Under the pieces are notes generated by a model. That model was not told the origin of the DNA. It did not search any database and saw nothing but the letters and a program-made list of their open reading frames with translations. Both the position numbers and the translations under genes were made by a program. A DNA stretch of 64,000 bases from JBGAHD01 sp044226395 (GTDB taxonomy: Bacteria > Pseudomonadota > Gammaproteobacteria > Xanthomonadales > Ahniellaceae): NCBI GenBank assembly GCA_044226395.1, contig JBGAHD010000001.1, positions 806,001 to 870,000 on the forward strand, read 5' to 3'. Below are positions 35,940 to 43,936 of the stretch, piece by piece (the first letter of the stretch is position 1; the number at the start of each line of letters is the position of its first letter).

Positions 35940-35983
35940 TAAGCGGCGCTGCCCTTTCATTGCACTGCAAGGAGTAGTACCGC

Positions 35984-36730
35984 ATGACTCAGCGCGTGGC
36001 CGTCGTCACCGGCGGCATGGGGGGACTGGGCACCGAGATCTGCAAGTATCTCGCGCGTTCCGGACGCAAAGTCATCGCCGCCGACCTGGCTAGTCGCGAA
36101 GAACGCATCGCCGCGTTCAACGCCGAGGTCGCCGAATTCCAAGGGCAGATTCGTTTCGCGCCGATCAACGTCGCCGACTTCAGCGCCTGCGCCGAACTGT
36201 TCGCGCAGATCGCCAAGACCGACGGCCCCGTCGACATCCTGGTCAATGGCGCCGGCATCACCCGCGACGGCACGCTGCGCAAAATGACCGAGCCGCAATG
36301 GCACGACGTCATCGATATCAATTTGAACGGCGTGTTCAACATGTGCCGCAACGCCGTCGACAGCATGTGCGAACGCGGCTTCGGCCGCATCGTCAACATC
36401 TCCTCGGTCAACGGCCAGACCGGTCAGTTCGGACAGACCAACTACTCCGCCGCCAAGGCCGGCATGCACGGCTTCACCATGGCCCTGGCCCGCGAAGTCG
36501 CGCGCAAGGGCGTCACCGTCAACAGCGTCTCGCCCGGCTACTGCCGCACCGCGCTCGTGATGCAAATCCCCGAAGCCGTGCGCAACGACATCATCGCCAA
36601 AGTCCCCGTCGGGCGCCTGGGCGAACCCAGCGAAATCGCGCGCGTGGTGGACTTCCTCACCGCCGAGGACGCGGGCTTCATCACCGGCGCCAACATTCCC
36701 GTCAATGGTGGCTACTTCATGGACTTCTAA
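35984..36730 (+). CDS. Acetoacetyl-CoA reductase PhaB (copy 2)
   Basis: 248 residues, PhaB-type short-chain dehydrogenase: TGGMGGLGTEI, NGAGITRDGTLRKMTEPQW (one change from NNAG), NISSVNGQTGQFGQTNYSAAK (Ser141, Tyr154, Lys158) and SPGYCRTALV. It resembles copy 1 along the whole length, with greater divergence in the N-terminal half. AAGGAG ribosome-binding site. Own promoter with a putative PhaR site, so its control should differ from copy 1. Confidence 0.9.
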   Translation: MTQRVAVVTGGMGGLGTEICKYLARSGRKVIAADLASREERIAAFNAEVAEFQGQIRFAPINVADFSACAELFAQIAKTDGPVDILVNGAGITRDGTLRKMTEPQWHDVIDINLNGVFNMCRNAVDSMCERGFGRIVNISSVNGQTGQFGQTNYSAAKAGMHGFTMALAREVARKGVTVNSVSPGYCRTALVMQIPEAVRNDIIAKVPVGRLGEPSEIARVVDFLTAEDAGFITGANIPVNGGYFMDF

Positions 36731-36752
36731 AGTCCATCGAAGCGCGAGAAGC

Positions 36753-37313
36753 ATGTCCGATCATCTCGTCAAGCTGAGCAAGTTCCTCAGCTACGTCCTG
36801 CGCCATCGCCCCGACGAGATCGGCATCACGCTCGGAGACCAAGGCTGGGTCGATGTCGATGAACTGCTGACGAAAGCAAAAGCCGCGGGACACGAGATCT
36901 CGCGGCAAGAGTTGCAGCAAGTCGTAGACACCAGCGACAAAAAGCGGTTTTCCTTCTCGGACGATGGCCGACGCATTCGCGCCGCGCAGGGCCATTCGGT
37001 CTCGGTGGAACTCGGCCTGACGCCGCAAGAACCCCCAGCCAAGCTCTATCACGGCACCGCCACGCGCTTTCTCAATGCCATTCTGCGCGAAGGCTTGAAA
37101 GCTCAAGCGCGACAACACGTGCATCTATCAAGCGATCTCGACACCGCGACGCGCGTTGGGCAACGTCATGGCAAGGTCGTGGTGCTGACGGTCGATGCAG
37201 GGAACATGCACGCCGCGGGCTTCGTCTTCTATCGTTCGGACAATGGTGTGTGGCTTACCGACAAGGTGCCCATGGAGTTCTTGTTGGCGGTGCCGAGCGA
37301 TACTCAAGCTTGA
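36753..37313 (+). CDS. kptA: RNA 2'-phosphotransferase (Tpt1/KptA)
   Basis: 186 residues from ATG 36753. Family motifs: LVKLSKFLSYVLRHRPDEIG, GWVDVDELL, RFSFSDDGRRIRAAQGHS, LYHGTATRFLNAILREGL, VHLSSDLDTATRVGQRHG and GVWLTDKVP. It moves a 2'-phosphate from RNA splice junctions to NAD; in bacteria the substrate is unclear, perhaps RNA repair products. It starts 22 bases after phaB2 and is likely co-transcribed. Confidence 0.92.
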   Translation: MSDHLVKLSKFLSYVLRHRPDEIGITLGDQGWVDVDELLTKAKAAGHEISRQELQQVVDTSDKKRFSFSDDGRRIRAAQGHSVSVELGLTPQEPPAKLYHGTATRFLNAILREGLKAQARQHVHLSSDLDTATRVGQRHGKVVVLTVDAGNMHAAGFVFYRSDNGVWLTDKVPMEFLLAVPSDTQA

Positions 37314-37409
37314 GCCAAGTATTGAGCGGAGAGTTCGCCCCTCCCGATAGCTGAACTGCCCTAGCCTGTCGCACCAATGGTTGGTGCCACACCACCGACT
37401 ACCGAGCCA

Positions 37410-37766
37410 TCAGTCGGAACCGTTTTGGGCGTCCCCGATATCCAGACACGTACTCCCAGAGCGCACGAAATCGTACGTGCCGTCGGCGTCACCAACTCCG
37501 ACGATGCGATCACGCTCAATGAAGACGTAAAAGTCCCAGTCACCATCGTAGCCACAAACTGGGCACGGTTCGTCGGCTGCTCCGTCCGCAACAACGCGCA
37601 CTAGACCAGTTGTCCCTACATCGTTGCGACCCCAACGCAGGGCATCGCCAATGATGTAGCGATACTGCCAAGTCTCTCCGAACTTGAACTGAACTCCGAC
37701 CGACACCTTGGCGTGACACTGTGGACAGTTCGCCGGGATCTCTGCAACGGTGTTGTAAGTGCCCAT
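37410..37766 (-). CDS. Unknown protein with two CxxC pairs
   Basis: 118 residues, not recognised. CPQC near residue 14 and CPVC near residue 69 suggest a zinc ribbon; between them WQYRYIIGDALRWG and after them DWDFYVFIERDRIVGV. Small, acidic, no signal peptide. Base composition is lower in GC than the flanks. A short plus-strand frame overlaps it but has no support. The first member of the accessory islet between kptA and merR. Confidence 0.6.
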   Translation of the reverse strand: MGTYNTVAEIPANCPQCHAKVSVGVQFKFGETWQYRYIIGDALRWGRNDVGTTGLVRVVADGAADEPCPVCGYDGDWDFYVFIERDRIVGVGDADGTYDFVRSGSTCLDIGDAQNGSD

Positions 37767-38062
37767 CAGAAGCCCTCCACGAGATACCCGAATGCGCGAA
37801 GGAAGTCCTTAAACGCCCGATAGTCGGCGCGCCCAGATGTCTACCACCAACAACGCTACCAAATGCAAGCGATCCTTGCCGCAAGTGGCTAACACTTTCG
37901 GCAATCTGCCCCGAGTCATCGGAGACCAAAACAGGCGCCGCAAATAGCCTCGCGGCGCAATCCCATCACCCGAGGTCAGATATCGGGGAATTACTCAGCT
38001 CTTACATTAAGTCCTCAGCATTTCTATCAAACTGCCAATCTTTCGCTACTCCAAGATTTCCT

Positions 38063-38518
38063 TCAGCTTTCTCGCTTGCGTTCAATCTGGTCGCAAATCA
38101 TTGACACCATTCCAATCTCTGCTGTTGCCAAAATCCAATAGCTGCAATCGAACGCCCTTATCTCGATAGTCGCATTGCCGATATCCGCATCATCATCATC
38201 ATCCGTCCAAAGCATTCCCTCTCTGAAGCGCAGAAATGATTCCGAGGACGCAACAGCGACAAAAACTCCGCTACCGAACTGATCAATCTCCTTTGTACCT
38301 ATCAATAGATCAACTGCGCTTCCAACAAGGATCGGTTCACGTCCTTGGGCCGCGCGCGGAAGACTACCAGTAGGTTGAAGGTCCGCCACGTACCACTGAA
38401 GACCCGGTCGAAGACTCTCAACCGCCTCAACCAAATCGAAAAGTTGCGTGCCGAGGCAACACGCACTATCACCCCATAGCGATCTCTTGATGTGCGCTAC
38501 TTCACCACCAATCGGCAT
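38063..38518 (-). CDS. Unknown small acidic protein of the AT-richer islet
   Basis: 151 residues. Not recognised. Visible features: LFDLVEAVESLRPGLQWYVADLQPTG, a segment GSGVFVAVASSESFLRF, and an Asp run DDDDDADIG. No membrane segment. The sequence around it (37767-38062 as well) is clearly lower in GC than the rest of the window, which suggests transfer. Its shape (small, acidic, isolated in an islet beside IS remains) is like immunity or antitoxin genes, but nothing shows this. Confidence 0.55.
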   Translation of the reverse strand: MPIGGEVAHIKRSLWGDSACCLGTQLFDLVEAVESLRPGLQWYVADLQPTGSLPRAAQGREPILVGSAVDLLIGTKEIDQFGSGVFVAVASSESFLRFREGMLWTDDDDDADIGNATIEIRAFDCSYWILATAEIGMVSMICDQIERKRES

Positions 38519-38563
38519 ACCAAAGTTCTCCCAGCCCAGGTGCTCTTACATCACCTTTTTTAT

Positions 38564-39300
38564 TGTACCGCCTGTTTCATTGGGCAAGTAGTCATGCACT
38601 TGTGGAGTTGAATGATCACTCGGCCGACCATGATTGGTCCAGTCAATCGGACGTGAGTGTAGTCGGTGCGCCAAGTTTCGAATTCGTGGCGCACGTGGTC
38701 GATCGAATTGAACTCGTGGATGTTGAGGCACACGTCTCGAAGGTGGCCGTTGAGGTACTCGATAGACGCGTTTCCCGCTGGCTTTCCATGGCGGATGAAA
38801 TCGAGCTACACGCCGCGGCGATAGGCCCATTCGTCGAGGACCTTCGACGTGAGCTCCGTGCCGCGATCAATGGTGATCGCCTTCGACAGTTGGTGACATT
38901 GCGCCCATCGTTCGAGCGCATCGACAACGCGTCGCCCGCTCAGTGCGAGGTCGGCCTCTAGCAACACACTCTCGCGACGCCATTGAGCGATCAGGGTGAG
39001 CACCTGAAACGACCTCCCGCCCGACTGCTGTTCATGCACGAAATCCATGCTCCAATGCAGATGGCGGGCTGTGGCTTTCGATACCGGGCCGCGGTGAAGG
39101 CCAAGCTGCTTACGACGACGCACCTGGTTGCGCAGCTGCAGACCTTCCAGCAGATACAGGCGCAGAATCCGTTTCCGATTGACCCGCCACCTCTCGCGCC
39201 GCAGAAGGATCCAGATGCGGGCATAGCCGAAGCGTGGCCTGGCCTGCGCAGGCTCGCGAATACGCGACCGTAGCGCCGACTGGTCTCGGGCAACGACCAA
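38564..39300 (-). pseudogene. Broken IS3 orfB transposase
   Basis: Integrase-type transposase read on the minus strand: ARPRFGYARIWILLRRE, HWSMDFVHEQQSGGRSF (first Asp), TIDRGTELTSKVLDEWA (second Asp), then a TAG stop at 38806-38808 where other IS3 proteins read a Lys or Gln, and after it in the same frame LDFIRHGKPAGNASIEYLNG (catalytic Glu) and LRDVCLNIHEF. A later frame change near 38665 separates the end. The N-terminal part is also missing. Not functional. Confidence 0.8.
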
Positions 39301-39325
39301 TGGCGCCGCCCACTGCGCAATGCGC
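38564..39325 (-). mobile_element. IS3-family insertion sequence remnant
   Basis: Carries a degraded orfB; the left end TGTACCGCCTGTTTCATTGGG (starting 38564) looks like an IS3-type terminal repeat, TG first. The other end is lost or cut by the IS66 fragment. orfA is not seen. Confidence 0.6.
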
Positions 39326-39336
39326 CCGCGCGGCAA

Positions 39337-39519
39337 GTGTCGAGGCCGCGGCGCCAAGCCTTGGTGCTGATTCGCGTGCGCGCGAAGCCGGGCGAGCGAT
39401 CGCTGTCGCCGAGTGCGACGATCGGGTTGGCGTCGCCCCACGGCGTGGTGCTGCGGGCGACGTCCGCGGTTGATGCGCGCTGGCTCGGCACGCTGGTGCG
39501 TGAGGTCAGCGCATGCTGA
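39337..39519 (+). pseudogene. IS66 tnpA fragment
   Basis: About 60 residues, ASPHGVVLRATSAVDARWLGTLVREV at the end, as in the C-terminus of IS66 TnpA-type proteins. The DNA-binding N-terminal part is missing. The TGA at 39517-39519 overlaps the tnpB ATG region. Confidence 0.55.
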
Positions 39520-39812
39520 ATCCGAAGGGTTGGTGGCTGGCGGTGGTGCCGATCAATCTGCGTTGCGGCATCGATCGGCTGCTGGTGCTCATTGGCGAGG
39601 TGCTGGACCGCGCGCCGACCGAAGGCGGCGCGTTCGTGCTCAGCAATCGCGCCGGCACACGGATCAGGGTGCTGTGCGTTGATGCGCACAGGGTGTGGTT
39701 GTGCGTTCGGCGGCTGCACGAGAGTCGATTCCAGTGGCCACGATTGGATGACGCGATGTGCGCGCTGTCGGCGGACTTCGCGCCAGAGCACAGTGAGGCT
39801 GCAACGTCCTGA
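39513..39812 (+). CDS. tnpB: IS66 family accessory protein TnpB
   Basis: 99 residues. IS66 Orf2 pattern: LRCGIDRLLVLIGEVLDRAPTEG, FVLSNRAGTRIRVLCVDAHRVWLCVRRLHESRFQWPR. It is needed for IS66 transposition in some elements but its exact role is unknown. Complete open frame, in a truncated element. Confidence 0.8.
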   Translation: MLNPKGWWLAVVPINLRCGIDRLLVLIGEVLDRAPTEGGAFVLSNRAGTRIRVLCVDAHRVWLCVRRLHESRFQWPRLDDAMCALSADFAPEHSEAATS

Positions 39813-39945
39813 ACGCTCTTGCCTGCGAAGGGTCCTTCCACCTGAACATCTTGCCGAACGTTGCCTGTGCGAACTTCGCGTCGGCAGCTACTGCCCATGC
39901 AGCAACTGTGTAGCGCAATGACCGGACGGAGCGGGCGCGCGTGGC

Positions 39946-40164
39946 TTACTCAAGCATTCTTACCTTCTCGATGTCCCTCCAATCGGGCACGCGGCCAAGG
40001 GCCAGCATGTGTTTGTCAAACGTAGTTCCCGCTCGATCGAAAACAGGCTGGTCTTCGAGCCAAACGGAATCGCACTCGAAGCACATCAAAAATCGAAGCT
40101 CAGGTGCCGTCTTGAGGCGTACGCGCCAAACGGCATCCTGCTGACAGAAGGGGCAGAGTTTCAT
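39946..40164 (-). CDS. Small protein with zinc-ribbon CxxC pairs
   Basis: 72 residues from ATG 40162-40164, which overlaps the upstream stop as ATGA. It starts MKLCPFCQQDAVWRV and has a second pair in LMCFECDSVWLED; both pairs suggest one zinc ribbon. C-terminal FDKHMLALGRVPDWRDIEKV. Not recognised as a named family. Translationally coupled to the upstream gene, so the two products probably act together. Confidence 0.65.
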   Translation of the reverse strand: MKLCPFCQQDAVWRVRLKTAPELRFLMCFECDSVWLEDQPVFDRAGTTFDKHMLALGRVPDWRDIEKVRMLE

Positions 40165-40622
40165 TTTGGGAAGGCGGTGATAAATTGGGTTGTTCCATCG
40201 CGGACCACGATCTGAACACAGGTCTGACCGCCCGTGCCGACTTGCCGTCCATCCTTCCATCGCCCCGCGTCAGGAGAATTTGGTCTGCGGCGAGAGTCCA
40301 ACCGCATCGCCATCTTCGGAACACCAAGCAGCCTCTCAATCTCATTGGTTGTCGCAGTAGTCGCAAGGCTGTAGGCGTTTTCGTCACCGCCCACCTCACG
40401 CACCCGTTCAATCTGCCAGCTCATGAATAAGGGTATATACCAAAGCACGGAGACGAGCCGACGCGGTAGTTCTGCATCGTCGTCTATCGTCAAGGACCGA
40501 AGCTTTTCCAGCGTTCGCGTGAACGCGTGCTGGTCGAATTGACCCTTGCGCGCTTTCCAGAAGAATCCGTCGTCGGGATCCCACTCGGCCTCGATCTTCT
40601 GGATGAAATCCGCGTAGCTCAT
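40161..40622 (-). CDS. Unknown protein, first of a two-gene operon
   Basis: 153 residues. Not recognised. Begins MSYADFIQKIEAEWDPDDGFFWKARKGQFD (split here at YADF), then FTRTLEKLRSL, ELPRRLVSVLWYIPLFMSWQIERV and TTNEIERLLGVPKMAMRLDS. Predicted cytoplasmic, mostly helical. Its start is only 7 bases from the -35 of the merR promoter, transcribed the opposite way. Coupled to the zinc-ribbon gene (ATGA overlap). Confidence 0.6.
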   Translation of the reverse strand: MSYADFIQKIEAEWDPDDGFFWKARKGQFDQHAFTRTLEKLRSLTIDDDAELPRRLVSVLWYIPLFMSWQIERVREVGGDENAYSLATTATTNEIERLLGVPKMAMRLDSRRRPNSPDAGRWKDGRQVGTGGQTCVQIVVRDGTTQFITAFPK

Positions 40623-40628
40623 GACCCC

Positions 40629-40659
40629 TTGACCCTCGACCCCACTCCAGGGTTTACGC
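40629..40659 (+). promoter_or_regulatory. MerR-type promoter/operator before merR-copA
   Basis: -35 TTGACC (40629-40634), a 19-base spacer, -10 TTACGC (40654-40659). The spacer holds the dyad ACCCT (40632-40636) ... AGGGT (40649-40653). The overlong 19-base spacing with a central dyad is the hallmark of metal-responsive MerR promoters, so the merR-copA operon should be self-regulated. Confidence 0.75.
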
Positions 40660-40687
40660 TATCACCATTCCGGCATGGAGCATGCCC

Positions 40688-41089
40688 ATGAAGATTGGTG
40701 AGTTGGCGCGGCGGGCGGCGGTGAATATCGAGACAGTGCGCTACTACGAGCGCTTCGGCTTGTTGCCGGCGCCTTCGCGGCGGGCGAGTGGTTATCGCGA
40801 GTATGGCGAGATCGACGTCAAGCGCTTGAGCTTCGTGACGCGGGCGAAGGCGCTGGGGTTCACGCTGGGTGAGATTCAGACCTTGCTGCAGTTGTCGAGT
40901 CGTCAGGGCGAGGACATGGCGGGCATGCGTGAGACGGCGATGGAGAAGCTCGCGGATGTCGAGGCGCGCATCGTGGAACTCGAGCGTATGCGTGGCGCGT
41001 TGAAGCAGTTGATCGCGGCGTGTCCGGGTCATGGCGCGTTGGCGGATTGCCCGATTCTCGAGGCCTTGGCGGGAGGTTCGCGGTCATGA
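40688..41089 (+). CDS. MerR-family metal-responsive regulator
   Basis: 133 residues from ATG 40688 (GGAG site 7 bases ahead; an ATG 6 bases upstream is the alternative). Helix-turn-helix MKIGELARRAAVNIETVRYYERFGLL, dimer helix and C-terminal metal loop CPGHGALADCPILEAL, with the CueR-like CPG...DCPI pattern. The position that is Cys in divalent-metal sensors (MerR, ZntR) appears to be Met (GEDMAGMRE). Both this and the copper-type ATPase downstream suggest Cu(I)/Ag(I). Stop overlaps copA start (ATGA). Confidence 0.87.
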   Translation: MKIGELARRAAVNIETVRYYERFGLLPAPSRRASGYREYGEIDVKRLSFVTRAKALGFTLGEIQTLLQLSSRQGEDMAGMRETAMEKLADVEARIVELERMRGALKQLIAACPGHGALADCPILEALAGGSRS

Positions 41090-43704
41090 CGCACGATCAT
41101 CATGCTCCCAAGGATCAGGCGTGTTGCGGCGGCAAGACGCCAACCGCTCCGATCGCGCAAGCACGCGGCAAGACGCTTCCGACGACGATGGCGGGTGGCT
41201 GTTGCGACGACTCGCAGGCATCGGTGAAGTCCGCGGAAAGTTGCTGCGCTTCGCATCACGCTTCCGTTCCCAGCACTGAGCTCACTCACGCTGACCATGC
41301 CTCCGCAAACTTGGGAAGCTGCTGCGGCTCGTCTCATTCGGCCGTCACGCCTTCCAAGCATTCGCAGGCCGTTCAAACGTCGGCAGCGGCCGGCGACTGC
41401 TGCGCTTCGCATCAAGCCCCGAAGGAACATTCATCCGCCTCGGCCATCGACCCCGTGTGTGGAATGACGGTCGATCCCGCGAAGACGTCGCACCATGCGG
41501 AACACGCGGGCGAGTCGTTCCACTTCTGCTCGAATCGCTGTCGCGAGCGCTTTATCGCGGAGCCTCAAGAATTCCTGAAGCCCAGCGACAAGCCAGCGAC
41601 CACGGACACGAACGCGATCTACACCTGCCCCATGCATCCCGAGGTGCGCCAGCACGGCCCGGGCACTTGCCCCTTGTGTGGCATGGCGCTCGAGCCGGAG
41701 ATGCCAAGCCTGGAGGCGGAAGACGATAGCGAGGAGCGCGATTTCTCGCGTCGTTTCTGGTGGACCTTGCCCTTGTCGCTCTTCGTCTTGACGATGGCGA
41801 GTTGGGGCCACCAATGGACACCGCTCTCCGCCGAAACGCGGACGTGGCTGGAATTCATCGCGAGCACGCCCGTGGTGCTGTGGGCCGGCTGGCCGTTCTT
41901 CACGCGACTGATCGCATCGTTCCGTCATCGCAGCCCGAACATGTGGACCCTGATCGGCACAGGCGTGCTGGCCGCATTCGGCTATAGCGTGGTGGCGACG
42001 TTGGCGCCGGGCTGGTTCCCCGCGTCATTCCGCGAGCATGGCCGCATCGGCGTGTACTTCGAAGCAGCGGCGGTGATCATTTCGCTGACGTTGTTGGGTC
42101 AGATGCTGGAGCTGCGCGCGCGGTCGAAGACTTCGGCCGCGATCAAGGCATTGCTCGGTCTGGCGCCGAAGACGGCGCGGCGCGTGCATGCCGACGGTCG
42201 CGAGGAAGACGTGCCGATCGAGTCGATCGTGCCCGGCCAGGTGTTGCGCGTACGTCCGGGCGAGAAAGTGCCCGTCGATGGCGTGGTGGTCGAGGGTCAT
42301 TCCTCGGTCGATGAGTCGATGCTCACGGGCGAAGCGATGCCGATCGCCAAGCAAGCGGACGAGCGCGTGATCGGCGCGACGATCAATGGCACGGGCAGCT
42401 TGCTTGTGCGCGCCGAACAAGTTGGCGCGGACACAGTGCTCGCGCAAATCGTGCGGATGGTCGCGCAAGCGCAGCGCTCGCGCGCGCCGATGCAGCGCAT
42501 GGCCGATCGCATTGCGTCAGTGTTCGTGTTGACGGTGATGGCGATCGCGGTGGTTACGTTCTTCGCTTGGGGCTTGTTCGGGCCCGAGCCCTCGTGGACG
42601 TTCGCGGTGATCAATGCGGTGTCAGTGCTGATCATCGCGTGTCCGTGCGCACTGGGTCTGGCAACGCCGATGTCGATCATGGTGGCCACCGGCTTGGGCG
42701 CGCGCCAGGGCGTGCTGTTTCGCGATGCCGCGGCGATCGAGCATCTACGGCGCATCGATACCTTGATCGTCGACAAGACCGGTACTTTGACCGAAGGCCG
42801 CCCCACGTTGCGCGAACTCGTGGTCAATCCCGGTTTCGAGCCCGATCGCGTGTTGCGTCTGGCCGCGAGTTTGGAGCAAGCGAGTGAACACCCGCTAGCG
42901 GCGGCCATCGTCGCCGAAGCGCGCCAGCGTGGTCTCACGCTTTCCCCAACCTCTCACTTCGAATCAATCACCGGCGGCGGTGTCAGTGGAGAAGTCGAAG
43001 GACACACGCTGCGCCTGGGCACGCGCGCCATGCTTGGCACTTCCATCGCGACTTCCGAAGCGCTCGATCGCCAAGCCGAGAACCTGCGCGCACAAGGCGC
43101 CACCGTGCTCTACATCGCCATCGATGACGCGCTGGCGGGAATCATCGCCGTCGCCGATCGCGTGAAAGCGACGACGCCGGACGCGTTGAAGCTGTTGCGC
43201 GATGCGGGCGTGCTGATCGTCATGGCATCCGGCGACAACGTCGTCACCGCGCAAGCCATCGCGCGCGAACTCGGCATCGACGAAGTGCATGGCGGCGTCG
43301 GTCCGGGCGACAAGCTCACACTCGTTGAACGCTTGCGCGCGCAAGGTCGTCGCGTGGCCATGGCGGGCGATGGCATCAATGACGCGCCGGCGCTGGCCGC
43401 CGCCGACATCGGCATCGCCATGGGCGCGGGCACGGATGTCGCCATCGCCAGCGCGCAAGTCACCTTGGTCAAAGGCGATCTGCGCGCGATCGCGCGGGCC
43501 ATCGAGACCTCGCGCGCGACCGTGCGCAACATGCGCCAGAACCTGGCGTTCGCGTTTCTGTACAACGCGCTCGGCATTCCCGTGGCGGCGGGCGTGCTCT
43601 ATCCCGTGTTCGGGCTGCTGCTCAGTCCCATGATCGCGGCGCTGGCGATGAGTCTGAGCTCGCTGTCGGTCGTGGGCAATGCGCTGCGATTGCGGGCGAA
43701 TTAG
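41086..43704 (+). CDS. copA: Copper-type P1B ATPase with Cys-pair tail, YHS and metal-binding domains
   Basis: 872 residues from ATG 41086 (GGGAGG 9 bases ahead). Residues 1-115 are His/Ser-rich with CC at 13, 39, 53, 79 and 105. Then a YHS domain (121-165: DPVCGMTVDP, FHFCSNRCRERF), a heavy-metal-binding domain (179-205: YTCPMHPEV, GTCPLCGMALEP) and the pump: eight membrane helices, ion site CPC in IIACPCALGLATP, phosphorylation DKTGTLT, GDGINDAPAL, and late residues YNALGIPVAAG and MSLSSLSVVGNAL, typical of Cu(I)/Ag(I) exporters. Overlaps merR by 4 bases. Confidence 0.92.
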   Translation: MTHDHHAPKDQACCGGKTPTAPIAQARGKTLPTTMAGGCCDDSQASVKSAESCCASHHASVPSTELTHADHASANLGSCCGSSHSAVTPSKHSQAVQTSAAAGDCCASHQAPKEHSSASAIDPVCGMTVDPAKTSHHAEHAGESFHFCSNRCRERFIAEPQEFLKPSDKPATTDTNAIYTCPMHPEVRQHGPGTCPLCGMALEPEMPSLEAEDDSEERDFSRRFWWTLPLSLFVLTMASWGHQWTPLSAETRTWLEFIASTPVVLWAGWPFFTRLIASFRHRSPNMWTLIGTGVLAAFGYSVVATLAPGWFPASFREHGRIGVYFEAAAVIISLTLLGQMLELRARSKTSAAIKALLGLAPKTARRVHADGREEDVPIESIVPGQVLRVRPGEKVPVDGVVVEGHSSVDESMLTGEAMPIAKQADERVIGATINGTGSLLVRAEQVGADTVLAQIVRMVAQAQRSRAPMQRMADRIASVFVLTVMAIAVVTFFAWGLFGPEPSWTFAVINAVSVLIIACPCALGLATPMSIMVATGLGARQGVLFRDAAAIEHLRRIDTLIVDKTGTLTEGRPTLRELVVNPGFEPDRVLRLAASLEQASEHPLAAAIVAEARQRGLTLSPTSHFESITGGGVSGEVEGHTLRLGTRAMLGTSIATSEALDRQAENLRAQGATVLYIAIDDALAGIIAVADRVKATTPDALKLLRDAGVLIVMASGDNVVTAQAIARELGIDEVHGGVGPGDKLTLVERLRAQGRRVAMAGDGINDAPALAAADIGIAMGAGTDVAIASAQVTLVKGDLRAIARAIETSRATVRNMRQNLAFAFLYNALGIPVAAGVLYPVFGLLLSPMIAALAMSLSSLSVVGNALRLRAN

Positions 43705-43936
43705 GGCAGCGCGCACGGGCTTCGCAAGACCAATGCGGCCCAGTCGACGAACGACATTGCCCGCGCGCCAGGGCCCTCCCCGGCCATGACTTCCGGCGCT
43801 TGCCCGTCCGACGGCGCGGGCGAGTACAGTGCGGGTCGACTCCGCCGCGCGGCGGATAAGTGGATTGGACCGTAGTCCTGGTCCTGGGCGCATCACCCGG
43901 CCGATGCTCGCCATCGCCGGTTCACGGGAGAGGCAC

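Larger units (their letters stand above)
39337..39812 (+). mobile_element. IS66-family remnant (tnpA end and tnpB)
   Basis: Fragment of an IS66 element: the tail of tnpA, followed by complete tnpB with a 7-base overlap. tnpC, the DDE transposase, is absent downstream, so the element cannot move alone. It abuts the IS3 remnant. Confidence 0.7.

Noticed and set aside
37377..37604. Small plus-strand frame in the islet
   Set aside because: Overlaps the CxxC gene on the minus strand and shows no motifs or ribosome-binding site.
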